From: an uncultured Bacteroidota bacterium
GTDB lineage: Bacteria; Bacteroidota; Bacteroidia; Chitinophagales; Chitinophagaceae
NCBI GenBank assembly: GCA_946887345.1
Contig: CAMPKR010000076.1
Location: forward strand, 1 to 9,275
DNA length: 9,275 nucleotides
Direction of reading: 5' to 3'
Below are positions 7,079 through 9,275 of the stretch, in pieces (position 1 is the stretch's first letter; each line of letters begins with the position of its first letter). The position numbers and the translations under genes are program-made. Below the pieces are notes generated by a model that made no database searches, had not been told where the DNA came from, and was given only the letters and a program-made list of their open reading frames with translations.

Positions 7079-8850
7079 GTGGGATAGTTTTAAATAAGCG
7101 TGGATTGGGTGTTAACCTTACTGAAAAGGGGGCCGAGGTGGTGGTCTGGGCTCCGGATGAGCGCGGCTACTGGCATCTTTTATCAACCGAAATTAAACAG
7201 AAAGAGCTCTATAAATTCAGGATTAATAACGAGAGCGATCTACCCGATCCGGCTTCACTTTCTCAGCCTGAAGGTGTTCACGGTTATTCTGAAGTTTTAG
7301 ATCTGCGGGCTTTTAACTGGACAGACGACCCCTGGCACAATCATCCTCTTGATAAGTACATTATTTACGAACTGCATACAGGTACCTTCTCCGTAGAAGG
7401 CAATTTCGAGGGAATTGCAAAACATATTCCTCATTTGAAGGAATTGGGCATTACCGCGATCGAAATTATGCCGGTAGCGCAGTTTCCCGGCACGCGCAAT
7501 TGGGGTTATGACGGGGTATATCCTTACGCCGCGCAACACTCTTATGGTGGTGCCGGGGGATTGCAGCAGCTGGCAGACACCTGCCATGCCAACAATATTG
7601 CTGTTATCCTCGATGTAGTGTACAATCACCTGGGGCCAGAGGGCAATTATCTCGGGGCCTACGCACCATACTTTACTGACAAGTATAAAACACCCTGGGG
7701 AAGTGCTATCAATTTTGACGACGCACACTGCGACGGGGTGCGCCGTTACTTTATAGAAAACGCCCTTATGTGGTTTCGGGATTTTCATATTGACGCTTTG
7801 CGCTTCGATGCTGTGCATGCAATCAAGGACTTCAGTCCTGTGCACATACTGAGCGAGATAAGAGGTCACGTAGATGAGTTGATGAAGGTTACGGGTAGAA
7901 AACACTACTTGATAGTAGAGTGCGACTTGAATGATGCCAGGTTCATCGATCCGGTAGAAAAGCGGGGCTATGGTATGGATGCTCAATGGATAGATGAGTT
8001 TCATCATGCATTGAGAGTCGCGTCGGGTAACGAACGGAACGGCTACTATGCAGATTTTAATGGCATTGAACACCTGGCTAAGGCGTACAGGGATGCCTAT
8101 GTATATGATGGGATATATTCGGAGCACCGGAAGAAAACTTTCGGTGTAAAGGCAGAAGACAACCCCGGTGAGCAATTTGTCATTTTCTCTCAAAATCACG
8201 ACCAGGTGGGCAACCGGATGCTGGGCGAGCGAACCGGCAAACTCTTGAGCTTTGAAATGCAGAAACTGCTGGCTGCCGCCGTAATGGTAGCGCCATACCT
8301 TCCACTTTTGTTTATGGGCGAGGAATGGAGCGAGATAAATCCTTTCCTATATTTTGTCAGCCATACTGATCCCGAATTGGCAGAGGCTGTGAGAGAAGGG
8401 AGAAAAGTCGAGTTCGAGGCTTTTCATTCCAAAGGTGAAGCTCCGGACCCTATGTCGGAAGCCACATTCAATGACTCGCGTCTGCAATGGGAGCTTTTGG
8501 AGGAGGACCCGCACAAAACTATGCTACAATACTACAAAGAGCTGATAGTGTTGAGGAAGACATTTCCGGCCTTGTACGAACTCGATCGGAAGCAGCTATA
8601 TGCCGAGGAGGATGCAGAAGCACAAACAATTCTCGTCCGACGCTCTTTTGCCGATCAGCATGTTATCTGCCTTATGAATTTTTCCGATCAACCGCGGACC
8701 ATGCTTACGCTCGCCTACGAAGAAGGATGGAGGAAAGTATTCGATTCAGCTGATGCGCGGTGGGGCGGGATGTCTCAAGCTCCGTTGGCGGTTGAACCTG
8801 GTAGCGGAGTAGCCGTTCAGCCTGAATCTATTCTGATCTACAAAAACTAA
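7075..8850 (+). CDS. treZ: Maltooligosyltrehalose trehalohydrolase (TreZ), with shortened N-terminal domain
   Basis: TreZ is a cytoplasmic GH13 enzyme that cuts the alpha-1,4 bond next to the terminal trehalose unit of maltooligosyltrehalose, releasing trehalose. Typical marks are DPASLSQPEGVHG (58-70), IIYELHTGTF (96-105), IMPVAQFPGTRNWGYDGVYP (131-150) and DVVYNHLGPEGNYLG (180-194). The nucleophile is Asp245 in LRFDAVHAI, the acid/base Glu282 in VECDLND (where Ser is more usual than Cys283), and the third acid Asp376 in SQNHDQVGNRMLGER. LLFMGEEW (411-418) and a complete C-terminal beta domain ending in a DSADARWGG segment (557-565) follow. The N-terminal E-set domain looks about 20 residues short between VVVWAP (22-27) and DERGYWHLL (28-36). 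From memory of the family, the strand carrying the usual V-x-L segment is missing there. The start is fixed by the ATGA overlap with glgX, which implies translational coupling. No Shine-Dalgarno motif is seen. Confidence 0.96.
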   Translation: MSGIVLNKRGLGVNLTEKGAEVVVWAPDERGYWHLLSTEIKQKELYKFRINNESDLPDPASLSQPEGVHGYSEVLDLRAFNWTDDPWHNHPLDKYIIYELHTGTFSVEGNFEGIAKHIPHLKELGITAIEIMPVAQFPGTRNWGYDGVYPYAAQHSYGGAGGLQQLADTCHANNIAVILDVVYNHLGPEGNYLGAYAPYFTDKYKTPWGSAINFDDAHCDGVRRYFIENALMWFRDFHIDALRFDAVHAIKDFSPVHILSEIRGHVDELMKVTGRKHYLIVECDLNDARFIDPVEKRGYGMDAQWIDEFHHALRVASGNERNGYYADFNGIEHLAKAYRDAYVYDGIYSEHRKKTFGVKAEDNPGEQFVIFSQNHDQVGNRMLGERTGKLLSFEMQKLLAAAVMVAPYLPLLFMGEEWSEINPFLYFVSHTDPELAEAVREGRKVEFEAFHSKGEAPDPMSEATFNDSRLQWELLEEDPHKTMLQYYKELIVLRKTFPALYELDRKQLYAEEDAEAQTILVRRSFADQHVICLMNFSDQPRTMLTLAYEEGWRKVFDSADARWGGMSQAPLAVEPGSGVAVQPESILIYKN

Positions 8851-8852
8851 GC

Positions 8853-9275
8853 ATGTATATTCCTACGGTCACATATCGCATCCAATTCAATAAAAAATTC
8901 ACATTTCGGCAACTCGGGGGAATAATACCGTATCTCAGCGACCTGGGCGTAAGCGCCATCTACGCCTCGCCTGTTTTTAAGGCGGTACCGGGAAGCACGC
9001 ATGGATATGACGGACTTAACCCCAATATGATCAACCCGGAGATAGGGACTTTGAAAGAGCTAGAGGCGATCAGTAACCGATTGAAGGAATTGGGTATTAG
9101 TTGGCTGCAGGATATTGTTCCTAACCATATGGCATTCCATCCGGCCAATACCTGGCTGATGGATGTGTTAGAAAAAGGAGAGACCTCAGAATACTCTGGT
9201 TTTTTTGATATTTCGACTAATGGTGAGAAAATAATGGTTCCTTTTCTCGGCGCTTCTTTAGAGCAGGTTATTAAG
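8853..9275 (+). CDS. treY: Maltooligosyltrehalose synthase TreY (partial, N-terminal 141 residues)
   Basis: TreY is a GH13 enzyme that turns the reducing-end alpha-1,4 bond of a maltodextrin into an alpha,alpha-1,1 bond, making maltooligosyltrehalose for TreZ. The visible start is characteristic: TYRIQFNKKFTF (7-18), IIPYLSDLGVSAIYASPVF (24-42), GSTHGYDGLNPNMINPEIG (47-65), LQDIVPNHMAF (85-95) and VLEKGETSEYSGFFDI (105-120). The family's usual HGYDVxDP appears here as HGYDGLNP, a mild variant. The frame is open to the last base, so most of the protein (family length is usually 700-950 residues), including the catalytic acids, lies outside the window. The ATG follows the treZ TAA by two bases, so it belongs to the same operon. 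No Shine-Dalgarno motif precedes it. Confidence 0.95.
   Translation, partial: MYIPTVTYRIQFNKKFTFRQLGGIIPYLSDLGVSAIYASPVFKAVPGSTHGYDGLNPNMINPEIGTLKELEAISNRLKELGISWLQDIVPNHMAFHPANTWLMDVLEKGETSEYSGFFDISTNGEKIMVPFLGASLEQVIK

Noticed and set aside
7297..8199. A 300-codon minus-strand open frame inside treZ
   Set aside because: It is fully antisense to a well-supported enzyme gene, and its translation has no recognisable domain. It is a by-product of the treZ coding sequence.
1..9275. Mobile elements, CRISPR arrays, tRNA or rRNA genes, phage or defence genes
   Set aside because: No terminal repeats with a transposase, no spaced direct repeats, no cloverleaf or rRNA-like sequence, and all gene-sized stretches are explained by the listed genes.

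Overview
The window reads as a chromosomal segment of a Bacteroidota bacterium, plausibly Chitinophagaceae or Sphingobacteriales. This is an inference. None of the five visible starts has a Shine-Dalgarno motif, the starts lie in A/T-rich sequence, base composition is moderate, and the family architectures (a Kef-like antiporter with a USP-like tail, a fused trehalose-phosphate synthase/phosphatase) fit that phylum. Nothing in the window is ribosomal or otherwise diagnostic, so the family-level placement is soft.

Layout. The left part is on the minus strand. A small coiled-coil lipoprotein (1741-2316) is followed 11 bases later by a monovalent cation:proton antiporter of the CPA2 type (1-1729), whose C-terminal end runs off the left edge. 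Next comes a 300-base gene-free gap (2317-2616) holding a weak hairpin and an AT-rich inverted repeat. Then, still on the minus strand, comes a bifunctional trehalose-6-phosphate synthase/trehalose-6-phosphate phosphatase (2617-4821). A 121-base divergent intergenic region (4822-4942) separates it from a plus-strand operon: an isoamylase-type glycogen debranching enzyme (4943-7078), maltooligosyltrehalose trehalohydrolase TreZ (7075-8850, a 4-base ATGA overlap) and maltooligosyltrehalose synthase TreY (from 8853, a 2-base gap, cut by the right edge).

How the genes work together. The locus pairs two independent routes to trehalose head to head. The minus-strand fusion enzyme makes trehalose de novo from a nucleotide sugar and glucose-6-phosphate. 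The plus-strand TreX/GlgX-TreZ-TreY set makes it from stored glycogen: debranching yields linear maltodextrins, TreY converts the reducing end to a trehalose unit, and TreZ releases trehalose. The neighbouring antiporter and lipoprotein would fit an osmotic or ionic stress theme, but that link rests on proximity only.

Most of the window is recognisable metabolism rather than a new system. The points most worth a second look are the shortened N-terminal domain of TreZ, the divergent control region with evenly placed GCAT elements, and the uncharacterised lipoprotein coupled to the antiporter.
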